A stretch of DNA of 64,000 bases from Heloderma charlesbogerti (GCA_026122225.1 JANEZZ010002877.1:1674001-1738000); one strand, 5' to 3'. Counted from the stretch's first letter, positions 10,321-20,272 are shown. Notes: generated by a model from the sequence alone, not told the origin. Numbers and translations are program-made.

Positions 10321-10720
10321 AGGAGAATCCCAAGGTAAAAGTAAAGGTTGGTGGCAGGGACTGTGAGACCCTAGTAGATACTGGAGCCACATTTTCTATG
10401 ATCCCTGTGAAGTCCCCCCAGCAAGGGAAAGCGGAAAGCATGTAACTGTAAAAGGAATTAAAGGGAAAAAAACTAAATTGCTCGTGTGTAAGCCCCTCCT
10501 CATGAAGATTGGAAATAACATACTGGAACATGCCTTTGTAGTTTCATCTGCATGCCCAGTTGCCCTCTTGGGGCGGGACTTGTTAACAAAACTGCAAGCT
10601 AAAATCTTCTGTGATAATCAGATTGTAGTACAGCTACCAATAAAGCAGGGCTCAAATTATCAGATGGCCCTTCAGGCAATTGAGATTGTGTCAGAGGCCA
10701 AAGGGACTGAGATTTTAGAG
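10321..10720 (+). pseudogene. pro: ERV-1 protease (PR) remnant
   Basis: Frame 1 reads ETLVDTGATFSM around 10362-10397: the aspartic protease active-site triad (Asp codon 10377-10379) and flap start. A frameshift follows. From 10478 the other half continues with SSACPVALLGRDLLTKL, the conserved GRDLL C-terminal helix of retropepsins. A functional protease would cleave Gag-Pol; this one cannot, because the two halves are in different frames. Confidence 0.85.
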
Positions 10721-10996
10721 AATGTTGATCCATGCGTGTGGGCAGACAGAACTCCTGCCCGAGCAAATGCATAACACCAGTTAAAATCTTCTTTTAAAAG
10801 GGAGAGAGCCCTGTGTGTGTGAGGCAGTATTCTCTGAAGAAAGCCACCTGTGCAGGGTTGAAGCCACTCATTGAGAAGTTAAAAAAAATATGGTTAGCTA
10901 ATAAAGGGCTCATCTCCCTTTAACACTCCGATTTTGGGTGTGCCCAAGGTGCATAGCACCTCCTTCAGGTTGGTGCAAGACCTGAGAACAGTGGCT
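10721..10996 (+). pseudogene. pol: ERV-1 reverse transcriptase, N-terminal fragment
   Basis: Spread over several frames: KPLIEKLKKIWLANKGLISP, then TPILGVPKVHSTSFRLVQDL. This is the start of gammaretroviral RT (LVQDLR block). The palm with the YxDD motif is absent. The sequence jumps at about 10996 straight into integrase, so most of RT and RNase H has been deleted here. Confidence 0.75.
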
Positions 10997-12645
10997 AACT
11001 GCCCTTTGTGCCTCAAAAACGATTCAAAGATGTTTGAGCCCCCAGCTCAAAAGAGAAGTTGCCCATGGGCTTACTATCCTTTTCAGAGATTTCAAATTGA
11101 CTTTTCAGAATTGCCCCAGACTCATGGCTATCGGTACCTGCTAGTAATAATAAAACCAATTGACTACACTGCACAGACAGAAGCCAAGATCCTGTTAAAA
11201 AGTAATCCCTAGGCTCTTGTTACCTAAAGACAGTGAATCAAATCAGGGGCCCCATTTTGTTGGACAAGTGACGCAAGTAGTGGCCCAGGCATAACAAACT
11301 AACTAGAAGCTACACCCCCCCTTGGAAACCTCAATCCACAAGTCAAGTTGAGAAAATGAACCGCACCTTAAAGACAATGCTCACTAGAATTTGTTTAAAA
11401 ATTAAGTTGAAAAGCCACAGGCCTTGCCAATCACCTTGACTCGAGTATGGTGCACCCCCAAGGGAAGTATTAAATTGACACCCTTTAAATGTTATATAAG
11501 CGCTAGGGATGGACGGAACACTTACCTTCCATTCCGTTCTGTTTCCGTGGATTTCCCAGAATCCCTGATGGGGGGGGAAGGCGATCCAGTCCTCTCCCCC
11601 AGAATCCTGCGTGGCCAGCTCCACTCTGCAGCCAAGCTGCAGAGCCGCCAGCCGACTCCGTCCGCCCGCAGCCGGACATCCGTCCGCTGGGCAGCCCTGC
11701 AGGGACGCAAATGGCAGCTGTCATAGCTGCCGCCATTTGCGTCCCTGTATTTAGCCATGATAGGCTACGTTATATTTACGTAGCCTATCACGGCAGGGGG
11801 GGGGGAAACCCAGCGTACGCAAATGGCGGTAGCCACTGCCATTTGTGTACGTTGGGTATTTTTCCCCCCTGCCTTGATAGGCTACGTAAATAATTACATA
11901 GCCTATCACGGCAGGGGGGGAAAACCCAGCGTACGCAAATGGCAGTGACTACCGCCATTTGCGTACGCTGGGGTTTTTTCCCCCCTGCCGTGGTAGGCTA
12001 CATACTTATGTAGCCTATCACGGCCTCCTCAGGGATGCAAATGGCATCCCTGCGTTAGCCGTGGTAGGCTACTTAAGTATTTACATAGCCTATCATGGCT
12101 ATGAAGAGGAGGAAGCGAATGGCGGCCGCAGGACGGCTGCCATTCGCAAAGCAGCGCGGACGGGAGCTGGTAAGTGCTCTGTTTCGCACGCCTTTTGTGG
12201 GTTGGGGGTGGCGGGGACTTTGTCCCGTGTGCCTTTCGTGGGTTGGGGGGGGGTTTCGTTTCGCGATGGATTTCGGGAGGCCGAATGCCCTGGCATTTGG
12301 CCTCACAGAGATCCATCGTGGAATTCTCTGACATCCCTAATAAGCGCCCACCTCGGATATTACCTATGGCTGATAGCTTAAATGTGAATTTAGAAGTAAA
12401 AGTTTTAAGATTCAAGATTATGTTACTGCCTTGCAGTCTGTTTTGTTTTCACAGGTTTGCGACACTTCACTAATCCTGGACTTTTGACGCTCCAGTGCAT
12501 AATCTCAATCCCGGTGATCCAGTCCTAGAAAGATGAACTCCCTACCGAGAAGCGGAAGGGTCCGTTTCAGATCCTACTTACCACTCCCATTGCTATAAAA
12601 GTCGCTAAAGGGAAGAAGTGGATTCATTACACTGAATAAAGGCAT
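10997..12645 (+). pseudogene. pol: ERV-1 integrase, frameshifted and split by hAT copy F
   Basis: Segments in order: zinc-finger cysteines NCPLC (10994-11008 area), the first catalytic Asp in FQRFQIDFSELP (codon 11099-11101), QGPHFVGQV (second site, codon 11241-11243 reads Asn), VEKMNRTLK (catalytic Glu, 11350-11352), ITLTRVWCTPKGSIKLTPF, then the hAT. After it comes PPRILPMA and the C-terminal GPFQILLTTPIAIKV...KWIHYT block ending at a stop near 12639. The three catalytic sites lie in three different frames. Integrase inserts viral DNA; this copy is dead. Confidence 0.82.
11504..12339 (-). mobile_element. palindrome-rich hAT copy F, in ERV-1 integrase
   Basis: Starts TAGGGATGGACGGAACACTT, ends TTCTCTGACATCCCTA. 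ATAAGCGC is duplicated perfectly (11496-11503 and 12340-12347). Removing the element and one duplicate restores the integrase reading order around the site. Palindromes centred near 11775, 11892, 12005 and 12077 are separated by AAATGGC stems. No transposase. Confidence 0.94.
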
Positions 12646-13238
12646 CACCTGCCCCAGAGAAAGTCACACCAGAAGCTGACCCACCCGAAGGCAGCCGTTG
12701 GAATAATGAACCCCTGGAGGGACTCGAGTATTTGTTCATGAGAGAGCTTCCTCCTAACGCTTACTCATGCACATTATTCTCTCCTTCTTAAGTTTAGTTG
12801 TCTCAACACTCCCCACTCAAGTAAAACAACAACAACAAAAATTAGTTTAAGAGGCATGTTGAGCTTATGTTTAAGCACAATAGAGATGATTTTGCTCTCT
12901 ATTAGGAACACCCATCAACTGTCAGAAACTTTACGTTGTTGCCTGCCTTAATCAGAAAACCACAGGTAGCTCTACAGAAAGAGGGCGCTCTTGTTTCAAG
13001 GGTTCCTGATGAACTGAACAAAACTGTGTTCCAAAAGTACAAATTCCAGACTTACACCAAAAAAATGTGTTTTTATCGTCAACATTCTAGTAGCTAAAAC
13101 AAAGGTGTCCTAGGCCTCACTTGCTCTTTAGAGAAAACCGTCAATGCCACAGTAATAATAGTTTGCACCTTTAAGTGCGTAATCCACCGCTGGACCAAAG
13201 AGAGTATAAATTTGAGAAAAGCCTTTTGAGGGGGGAAG
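12646..13238 (+). other. ERV-1 3' internal region, env not recognised
   Basis: From the integrase stop to the polypurine tract. It is too short for a full env (normally over 1.5 kb). I see no SU or TM motif such as a CX6CC pair or an immunosuppressive-like block. Env is deleted or eroded beyond recognition. Confidence 0.6.
13228..13238 (+). promoter_or_regulatory. ERV-1 polypurine tract
   Basis: GAGGGGGGAAG sits directly before the 3' LTR start (TGTAGTAAAA at 13239). It is the expected primer site for plus-strand DNA synthesis. Confidence 0.85.
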
Positions 13239-13283
13239 TGTAGTAAAAATATAACCTAAAGGCCATTGTATGTGTCTTAAGCA

Positions 13284-14210
13284 TAGGGATGGCGGAGAAT
13301 TTCTCCACAAATCTCGGGGAGGCCGAATGCCAATGCATTCGGCCCCCCGAAATTGGCGGTGAAATTCTCCGCCACCCCCCTGGGATGGGACTTACCTCCC
13401 TCGAATGTCCCTCTTGGTGGCGGTTCGGCGGGGGCGGGGGCAGCGGCCGGTCTTCCGACCGGCTGCCGCCGCCGCCATTACAAAGTGAATGTAAAAAAAC
13501 AACAACACACACACGTGATAGGCTACGTAACGATTTACATAGCCTATCACGGCTAGATTTCCAAAGTCAGCTGTGATAGGCTACGTAAATCTTTACGTAG
13601 CCTATCACGGGTGACTTTGAAAAAAAGAAAAGCGCGTACGCAAATGGCGGCGCCCATGGGCGCCACCATTTGCGTTCCTTATTTGGGCCCAGGTAGTCTA
13701 CGTAAAGATTTACGTAGACTACGGCGAAAATAAGGGCAACGCTATTTGCGTTGCCCTTATTTTCGCCGTAGTCTACATAAATCTTTACGTAGACTACCCG
13801 GGCCCAAATAAGGAATGCAAATGGCGGCGCCCATGGGCGCCGCCATTTGCATACGCATTTTTTTTTTCAAAGTCACCCATGATAGGCTACATAATGATTT
13901 ACGTAGCCTATCACGGCTGACTTTGGAAATCTAGCCTTGATAGGCTATGTAAATCGTTACGTAGCCTATCACGTGTGTGTTGTTTTTTTTTACATTCACT
14001 TTTTTATTTCGCGGCCGGGGAGATGGGGCACTTCTCCCCGGCCTGAATTTCGGCTGGGCAAGGTGGGGTGCCTCCCCCCCAGCCTGAATTTCGGCTGGGC
14101 GAGGCAGGGCAACTCCCCCCCGGCCTGAACTTCGGGGGGAGAACCGAAGTGCCTCCCCCCCACCGCGAAGCAAGCTGCGAGACCAGGGAAGTGACTTTCG
14201 TACATCCCTA
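13284..14210 (+). mobile_element. palindrome-rich hAT copy G, in ERV-1 3' LTR
   Basis: Starts TAGGGATGGCGGAGAATTTC, ends GACTTTCGTACATCCCTA. CTTAAGCA is duplicated perfectly (13276-13283 and 14211-14218). It has six palindromes (centres near 13534, 13589, 13708, 13783, 13899, 13953). Near the right end is a 41-bp tandem repeat beginning CCTGAATTTCGGC at 14041, 14082 and 14123. No transposase. With copy H it forms a subfamily whose left end reads GGCGGAGAATTTCTCC. Confidence 0.94.
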
Positions 14211-14270
14211 CTTAAGCAGTACATAGTATTGTAAGAGCTGCGCATGCCTGGAATGAGTGAGCAGTAACCC

Positions 14271-14906
14271 TCGGGTTGGCGGAGAATTTCTCCCCGAAAC
14301 TTCGGGGGGCCGAGCACCAACGTGTTCGGCCCCCCGAACAAGTTTTGGGGAGAAATTCTCCGCAACCCCCCCACCCCCCCCCGGGACGGGACTTACCTTT
14401 GGCGAATGTCCCTCCCGGCGGCGGGTCCGGAGGGTCTTCGTCCGGGGCAGGAGCGGCAGCCGGTCTTTCGACCGGCTGCCACCGCCGCCATTCCAATAAA
14501 AGAAAAAAAAATGCCCCCGTGATAGGCTATGTAACGATTAACGTAGCCTATCACGGCTAGATTTGCAAAGTCAGCCGTGATAGGCTACGTGACAATTTAC
14601 GTAGCCTATCACGGCTGACGTTGCAGATCTAGCCGTGATAGGCTACATTTATCGTCACGTAGCCTATCACGGGGGCGTTTTTTTTTTTTTAACTTTTTAG
14701 TTCACGGCCGGGCGAGGCAAGGCGCCTCCTCCCCAGCCTGAATTTCGGCCGGGCGAGGCGGGAAGCCTCCTCACCGGCCTGAATTTCGGCCGGGCGAGGC
14801 AAGAAGCCTCCCCCCCCGGCCTGAACTTCGCGGGGGGAGCAGCGAAGCGCCTCCCCCCCTCCGCGAAAAGCTTCGAGGACAGGTAAGGGACTTTCGTGCA
14901 CCCCTA
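14271..14906 (+). mobile_element. palindrome-rich hAT copy H, in ERV-1 3' LTR
   Basis: Left end TCGGGTTGGCGGAGAATTTC (one of the first bases altered from TAGGG), right end CTTTCGTGCACCCCTA. AGTAACCC is duplicated perfectly (14263-14270 and 14907-14914). Three palindromes centred near 14536, 14595 and 14652. Three 41-42-bp right-end repeats (14737, 14778, 14820) match those of copy G. The internal GGCTACRTTTATCGTCACGT core shows divergence. Confidence 0.93.
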
Positions 14907-15544
14907 AGTAACCCTAAGATAAGGTAGCTAGGCAAACTGCTAGCAACCAATCAAAGTAACATGCTAGCTAAGGAATGCAAGCTGAGGTGATAAAACTGTA
15001 GCGCAGGAGCTGCACAGGGTCGACTCTGCTTTTGAGCATGAGCTCCTTTGTCGAACTGTTTGCAGACAATAAAATCGAGTTGGACCCAGCCTGAAGTTGA
15101 CTCTCCTCTTTGGGGAAAATTGCACTAGCCTCCAGGGGGCGAAACTAGCATTTTGTGCAACAGCCTGACTAGGTCTTGTAAGTAGTTTGATTGAGGCGAG
15201 ATGCCTAATGGGATTGTATGTGTATGTGTCTGACCATGAGAAGGTAATTATAACTTGCTCATAAGCAAGAAATTCCTATCCACCAAAGTAACTTATCCCT
15301 AAAGATAAGAAGGCCGTTGTGCTGATAAGACTGTGTTGAGTACTAATTGGTTTCTGAGCATGTGTAGTGTTCTGAGCATGTGTAGGGTTTTTCTTTGTTC
15401 TCCAATTTTCAGTCTGTATAAATGCATCCTATTTTCTTTTGGGGGGAGAGACACAGCTTCGTCTGTCTCTCCCACAGCCGTGATGTGCTTTAATACATTT
15501 CTGACTGTTCAACCTAACCTACCTTGGGTACTTCCTTAACAGTT

Positions 15545-15562
15545 TGGTGCCGTGACTCGGAT
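15545..15562 (+). promoter_or_regulatory. ERV-2 primer binding site, tRNA-His type
   Basis: TGGTGCCGTGACTCGGAT begins 3 bases after the LTR end. It is complementary to the 3' end of vertebrate tRNA-His, including CCA. His-primed gamma-like ERVs are known (for example the HERV-H group). The match is full over 18 bases, recalled from the known tRNA-His 3' end. Confidence 0.85.
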
Positions 15563-16209
15563 CCCAAATGCTGAGAATCAAATCATTTTGGACTGCCATT
15601 CACTGAACATCCCAGAAGCGTGCACCAAGGTAAGAGACCTTTTGAAATCTATAAGTCTGGGATTCAGTGTGAGGCTGCATGTAGGACGATTCTACCTCGG
15701 CTGATGGGATAACACCTTTAAAGAAACAGTCAGTAATTTAAGCATTTGGTAAGTTTTTGTTTTTGTTTGTTTTGGGGGGTTACAGAGGTCCGTGGGATAT
15801 GGCGTCAGGTGAATGGGAGTTGCCTTGTGTGAATTGAGGAAAAGAATAGAATGAGAGTTGCCTGGTATGAATTGAGGTAAAAAGGACCAAGGCAAATTAT
15901 AGTCTCCGACTCTCTGGAGCTTTGTGTGAATGAGTTTTCCTTCTTTGCTCCATGGTATGAGCCTGCTGACAAGGCACGGACCTCCTGAATAAATCATTCC
16001 TGAAGGAACAGAGATTGCAGTATGTGACCCGACCTTTCCTTCACTCCCTGCCATGGTATGAGCTCCCTAGCCTGTGACTTACTGATTGTGCCTCCAATTC
16101 ACTGAGAGTGGTCTCTGACTGTACCTCGGAATTTGGCAGTGTCTTTCATTCTTCGCAACCTGTGGAGACCACCTGATTGTTTTCCTGTGTGCTCCTGTGT
16201 GAATTGAGG
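15563..16209 (+). other. ERV-2 untranslated leader
   Basis: Lies between the primer site and the putative gag start. Several GTGTGAATTGAGG-like repeats occur (15828, 15870, 16199). No coding signal. Confidence 0.6.
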
Positions 16210-16835
16210 ATGGGGTCAGATTCTTCCAAAGAAATTCCATAGCCTAAAGGGGATGCCTCCAATGTACATGTACAGGAATAGCAAGTTTTGGACAAATGGG
16301 ACTTGACCCATCCAAACGATTTCCCTTGGTTGGGACCTTTGATTTGAACAGAATTGTGCATTTAAAGGGAGCCTTGGAATCTTGAGGTCCAAGGTGGCAC
16401 AGGGTCAATGAGAATGCATTATTTGATTGGTATGTTGAGACATCCAACCCCCCCACCCCAAAGTCACCTAAGTCCCGGGGAGTGGAGTCCTAAGGACTCC
16501 CAACAAAAGTTGAAAGAGCAGGTCAAACTTTGAAACATCAGAAAAGCCACAAAAAAATTAGAAAAACAGTGATCACTTGTTAAAATTCTAATTGTGCTAG
16601 CATGAACCAACTCATGAGAGTTATTTTGCCACAAGAAGTGTGCACTAGATTAAAGGAACAAACAAACTGGCCAAATCAAGAACCAGATGATCTTAATACT
16701 TTAGACCAAGCATGCATCCGATGCTGCAGAAAACTGATTAGGCTAAAAAAATAATCATCAATTGTAAGCAAAACAAAAGTGAGACTACAGAAGACTACAT
16801 GGATTGTCTAAAGACGTTTTTGAAAAAAAAAGTTA
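16210..16835 (+). pseudogene. gag: ERV-2 gag remnant
   Basis: ATG at 16210 opens MGSDSSKEIP. A Met-Gly start fits a myristoylated Gag, but a stop follows within 12 codons. Near 16759-16815 the frame reads NCKQNKSETTEDYMDCLKTF, similar to the C-terminal capsid major homology region of gamma-like Gags (pattern Q...E...YMDRLK). Stops and frameshifts occur throughout. A truncated hAT follows. Confidence 0.6.
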
Positions 16836-17083
16836 AAAAACAAAACCAAACCGCACGTACACAAATGGCGGCGCCCATGGGCACCGCCATTTGCGTTCCT
16901 TGTTTTGGCACGTCTAGTCTACGTAAACATTTACGTAGACTACGGCAAAAATAAGGGGAACGCAAATAGACGCTACGCTATTTGCGTTCCCCTTATTTTC
17001 GCCATAGTCTACGTAAATGTTTATGTAGACTAGACGTGCCAAAATAAGGAACACAATAATAAGGAACCTTTCGTACATCCCTA
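16836..17083 (+). mobile_element. partial palindrome-rich hAT (left part missing), in ERV-2
   Basis: Right end CCTTTCGTACATCCCTA at 17067-17083. Two TAGTCTACGTAAA-type palindromes (centres near 16930, 17020) and AAATGGCGGC stems. The left end and target duplication are not found, so it is a deletion derivative. Confidence 0.8.
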
Positions 17084-17722
17084 GTCAGGAACCCTCATCC
17101 ATTAGCCAAAGTTGCTGATGTTGCTTGAGAGCTGCCTCCAGAATTCAATATGCATAAATTGATGTTTAACTTTATTACACGCAAGCAGTTTATATGTATC
17201 CAAGAGGGGGTTGTAAATAAAATAATATTTGTATTACTCTGATGCCAATGTATTTTTCTTTCTGAACTTAATGATGCTGAAAATCTCTCTAATGTTTATC
17301 TAACGGGCTTCTGCTTTTCAGTTCCCCCACTTTCACCAGTTTCATGGAGAGACTGCTTTCCCCTCCTTTCAAAGCGAAAGTAAACAAGACCAGGGTGCCT
17401 TGATCCTAAGTTGGCAGGGTGCCTCCTCTAACCTGGGGCCCTAGGACGACTTCCCCAACTCACATAGGACATTTGTAATCCTTGGGTCTGAACTCAGGGT
17501 TGGGCTCAGCATCTAGGAGTTGTTTTCCTTCTTTTATATTAAATTCTGGTTCTGGGTTTGAGGGAGTGCTTGGCATGGGCCCCTGATGTAAATTCCTCCC
17601 CCGCCCATGTTTGCAGGAAAATTAAGAAAAATAGACAGATAATCACCCGAACAACACAGTTCTCTCCACTCTCCTTAAGCATAACCAAAGAATTATAATT
17701 ATTTTAAAAGAAGAACAAGTTA
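17084..17722. other. possible ERV-2 remnant and unassigned sequence
   Basis: Just after the hAT, NPHPLAKVADV can be read, which might be Gag, but support is weak. No 3' LTR of ERV-2 was found. Nothing else recognised. Confidence 0.35.
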
Positions 17723-18642
17723 AGGGAGCAATCCTATGTCCCCTAGACAGCATGGGGAGGGGGGACACATAGGATTGTTTGGTTTCTGGGCTCCCATGTT
17801 GGAAACAGGGCTCTGACATCACAGCCCAGAAACCATGCTCCCCGCCCCTTCCCCTCTCCTTTGTAGCCAGCGCAGTTCTGACCACATCTTTGCACTTGGA
17901 AACGGAATGCAGAGATGGAAAAAGGGGGTGACTCCTAGGGGCGGGGAGGAGACTGGGGCATTGTTCATACGACGTTTCCTATGGCTGCCCCAGTCCTCTT
18001 TCCTCTCCTCCCGCTCCGAACTGCTGCTGCTAGACATCTAGCAGAAATGCAGGGTGGCTGGAGAGTGAAGGCAAATATCACCTCTGCACTCCAGACGTCC
18101 TGCATTGGATATGCGTCAGGCTCAAAATTCAGAGGCTGCCAGCTACCTTCACAGGGTTTTGCCCTCTGCACTGCAGTCGCCCTGCACTGGATACTCGTCA
18201 GGCTCAAAGTTTGGAAGCTGCCAGCTATCTTCACAGGGTTGCACCCTAAGGCTGAAATCCTATGGTCCCTGAGAGGGCACCCTTGAGCCCGTAGGTTTTT
18301 TGAGGTCTTCGCCTCCAAGGGCAGAGAGAGAGCCTATTCCGCGAGATTGCAGAAGGGTTTCTCCAATGTCCGAAAGTAAAAAAATGTAAACCAAAGCCCT
18401 CCTGTGCCCCTTTCACGCCCCAGAATGCATGAAGACATACACTGGCCCTTGGACAGAAAATTGAGTATGGAAGGGAAAATAAAAAAAGACCAAAGGAAGA
18501 AAATGGCCCAGAAGGCCAAATAAAAATGGAAAAAAACTGATCCTTGCACTTTCTGCCTTGCCTGTGTGAAATGTGGGAACATTGGAAAAGGTGGTTTCTC
18601 TGCCTCACTTCCTCTCTCGCCCTCCTGCATAGGATTGCGCTG
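17723..18642. mobile_element. foldback element of the AATCCTATG-end family
   Basis: Ends AGGGAGCAATCCTATG (left) and GCATAGGATTGCGCT (right) are inverted copies. Relatives end the same way at 20273-20746, 22112-22228, 24862-25800, 52382-52495 and 61150. Where best seen (52379, 52496) the flank is TTA, suggesting a PIF/Harbinger-like 3-bp target site. No transposase. Contains an 82-bp direct repeat (18081-18162 and 18163-18244). Confidence 0.6.
18081..18244. repeat. 82-bp tandem duplication
   Basis: Two adjacent units both start CCTCTGCACT and contain TCGTCAGGCTCAAA-type, GCTGCCAGCTA and CTTCACAGGGTT segments, with roughly 85% identity by eye. A local duplication within the foldback element. 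Confidence 0.85.
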
Positions 18643-20001
18643 TAAACCTACTATAGATACGTCATAGCATATTCATCTGGAACAGATTATACCTTAATCA
18701 GAAGCTTAGTAAAGTTAAGCGGGTCAAACTTATTTTCAACCCACCTTTATCTGACTGGGAGTGGTGGTGGTAAGTTAATGCGCCAAAGGGTTCCATCCAG
18801 TAGCGTGAAAAACAGCGGCACCCATTCATATATATTGCACTATATTATTTCATATTTGCTTTCATTGAGTTTGAGCTAGCTTCCAAATTAGTTTTTAAAT
18901 AATAATTTAAAACTCATTGCAAAAGAAGCAACATTAGCCCAGTTAGAATGTGTTGCCTTTGTTATTGACTTAAGGAATCTTGTACAGGAAATCTCCATTT
19001 TCTTTTGAGAATTTTCTGTTTGAATGTTCTGCCAAAGCATGATGGTTTGAATTACTGCCAGTGATTAATCATACTTATGACAGAAATATAGTAGGAACTG
19101 TAATAAGGTATTCTGAAAAATGACCAGTTCAGCCAGAAAAAATCAAAAACTGCCCTAGGATGAAAGGTCATCTAAATGGAAATGGACTTTATACAAATAT
19201 AGGGTGGTTTTGTTTATATGCCAACTGGGAAGCTATTTTTTTCAGGATGACATTAGACCACCCCTTTGAGCGTTTTAATTGCAGTTTAATGCAATTAAAA
19301 TTGATGGTATGTCTCTTACTCTTGGGTAGAGAGAGAAAACATATGACCCTGAACAAAGGCACACACATCTCACTGAAGTTAGTATCTAAACCAACTTCAG
19401 TTGATTTAAATAGTCATGGATTACAAGAGCCTTGCCTCCCACTTGTCTTCGTATTCCCACCAAAAGCCCTGCCCAGGTATAGCAGAAAGGAAAGTTTATC
19501 AGTTTGGCTACTGGTGGATGGAAAGTCAGGAAGAGGCAATGAAGTATTTGCCAAGCAACCTCCTTCAATCTTCCTCACTAGCCACTTATCTTCACCCTCA
19601 GCACACCAGGGAACGGACTTCAGTTTTGATCTCCTCTTGTGGCTTTTCTGTTTCGTACAAAGGAAACTATTCCGTCGGACTGTTTTCTTCAATGACATGT
19701 TGGTATGAGGAGCAAGAGTGCGGGTCTCTATGTGGGTGCCATTTTGCAGGCTTTCCTCATTACACAAGGATGGTTGGGCACGTTCTTGTATCGGGAAAAA
19801 CAAATGTGTGCGTACGAGAGTTATAGCTCCCCTTCCCTGTATGTATGTCCATTGCTGCAAATGGATTTTCCCTATATGTCTTTCTGTGATATCTATTTCT
19901 GGTATGTAAATGCACAATTCCTTGTGTTTGAGAAGAGGATATGTGTAGACTATGTAGTGCAGGAAGCATTTCCTTGTTTCCAAAGCAGTCGTATGTCTAG
20001 T
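18643..20001. other. unassigned sequence
   Basis: No repeat end or gene recognised. The long minus-strand frame covering 19414-20133 runs into the CR1 end at its 5' side and has no homology by eye, so it is left out. Confidence 0.4.
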
Positions 20002-20270
20002 TAAGAACAGAAGAAGAGCCATTCTGGATCCATCTAGTCCAGCATTCTGTTCACACAGTGGCCAACCAGCTGTTGCTTGGCCAGGAACCCAAAAGCAGGG
20101 CATGAGCGCAACAGCACCCTCCCACCCACCCACTCATCGTTGTTTTGCTCTGCCTGTGGAATGGGGGCACAAGAAACATGACACACATCTTCTCGTGTGT
20201 GGGATGGTGAGCCAGGGCACACCAAGGCTTAACCCCACCACCTGTTTCCCCTTCTAAACTTTCCAACACA
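20002..20270 (-). mobile_element. CR1-like LINE 3' end (5'-truncated)
   Basis: Reverse complement reads the typical CR1 3' segment (GTGAACAGAATGCTGGACTA and ...CTCTTCTTCTGTTCTTAACT). A related plus-strand copy is at 44085-44430. Minus orientation. Confidence 0.78.
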
Positions 20271-20272
20271 TT

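Larger units (their letters stand above)
2461..15162 (+). mobile_element. ERV-1: two-LTR gamma-like (class I) endogenous retrovirus, defective
   Basis: Both LTRs start TGTAGTAAAAAT and end TTTTGTGCAACA. GCCT flanks both sides (2457-2460 and 15163-15166), a perfect 4-bp target duplication. The interior has gag matrix, zinc knuckle, protease, and pieces of reverse transcriptase, RNase H and integrase, then a polypurine tract before the 3' LTR. All coding parts are broken by stops, frameshifts and inserted elements. No env was recognised in the ~600 bp between integrase and the polypurine tract. Similarity to gammaretroviral Gag and Pol is by motif. Order is abnormal: an RNase H piece precedes the zinc knuckle. 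No intact viral protein is encoded. Confidence 0.9.
13239..15162 (+). repeat. ERV-1 3' LTR, interrupted by hAT copies G and H
   Basis: LTR sequence is 13239-13283, 14219-14270 and 14915-15162 (about 345 bp once the two hATs and duplicated 8-mers are removed). Same length as the 5' LTR. AATAAA is conserved near 15069. Ends CAACA followed by GCCT. Confidence 0.9.
2444..15541 (+). mobile_element. ERV-2 5' LTR, split by insertion of ERV-1
   Basis: The LTR 3' part is 15167-15541: a direct repeat of TCTGAGCATGTGTAG (15353-15367, 15370-15384, enhancer-like), CCAAT (15402), a TATAAAT box (15417-15423) and an end in TTAACA. A tRNA-type primer binding site follows at once. The 5' part of about 17 bases (2444-2460) lies before ERV-1 and starts with TG. 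Joined across one copy of the GCCT duplication, the LTR would be about 390 bp. No 3' LTR of this element was found, so ERV-2 is truncated downstream. The exact first base is uncertain because only a few bases remain. Confidence 0.6.

Noticed and set aside
12646..13238. Possible env in ERV-1
   Set aside because: Too short and without recognisable SU or TM motifs.
497..17083. A CRISPR-like or satellite interpretation of the regularly spaced palindromes
   Set aside because: The arrays are bounded by hAT ends and target duplications, spacers are not uniform, and the host is a vertebrate.
19414..20133. 239-codon minus-strand ORF
   Set aside because: Its 5' portion lies in a CR1 3' end, the rest has no homology by eye and no splice or promoter context.
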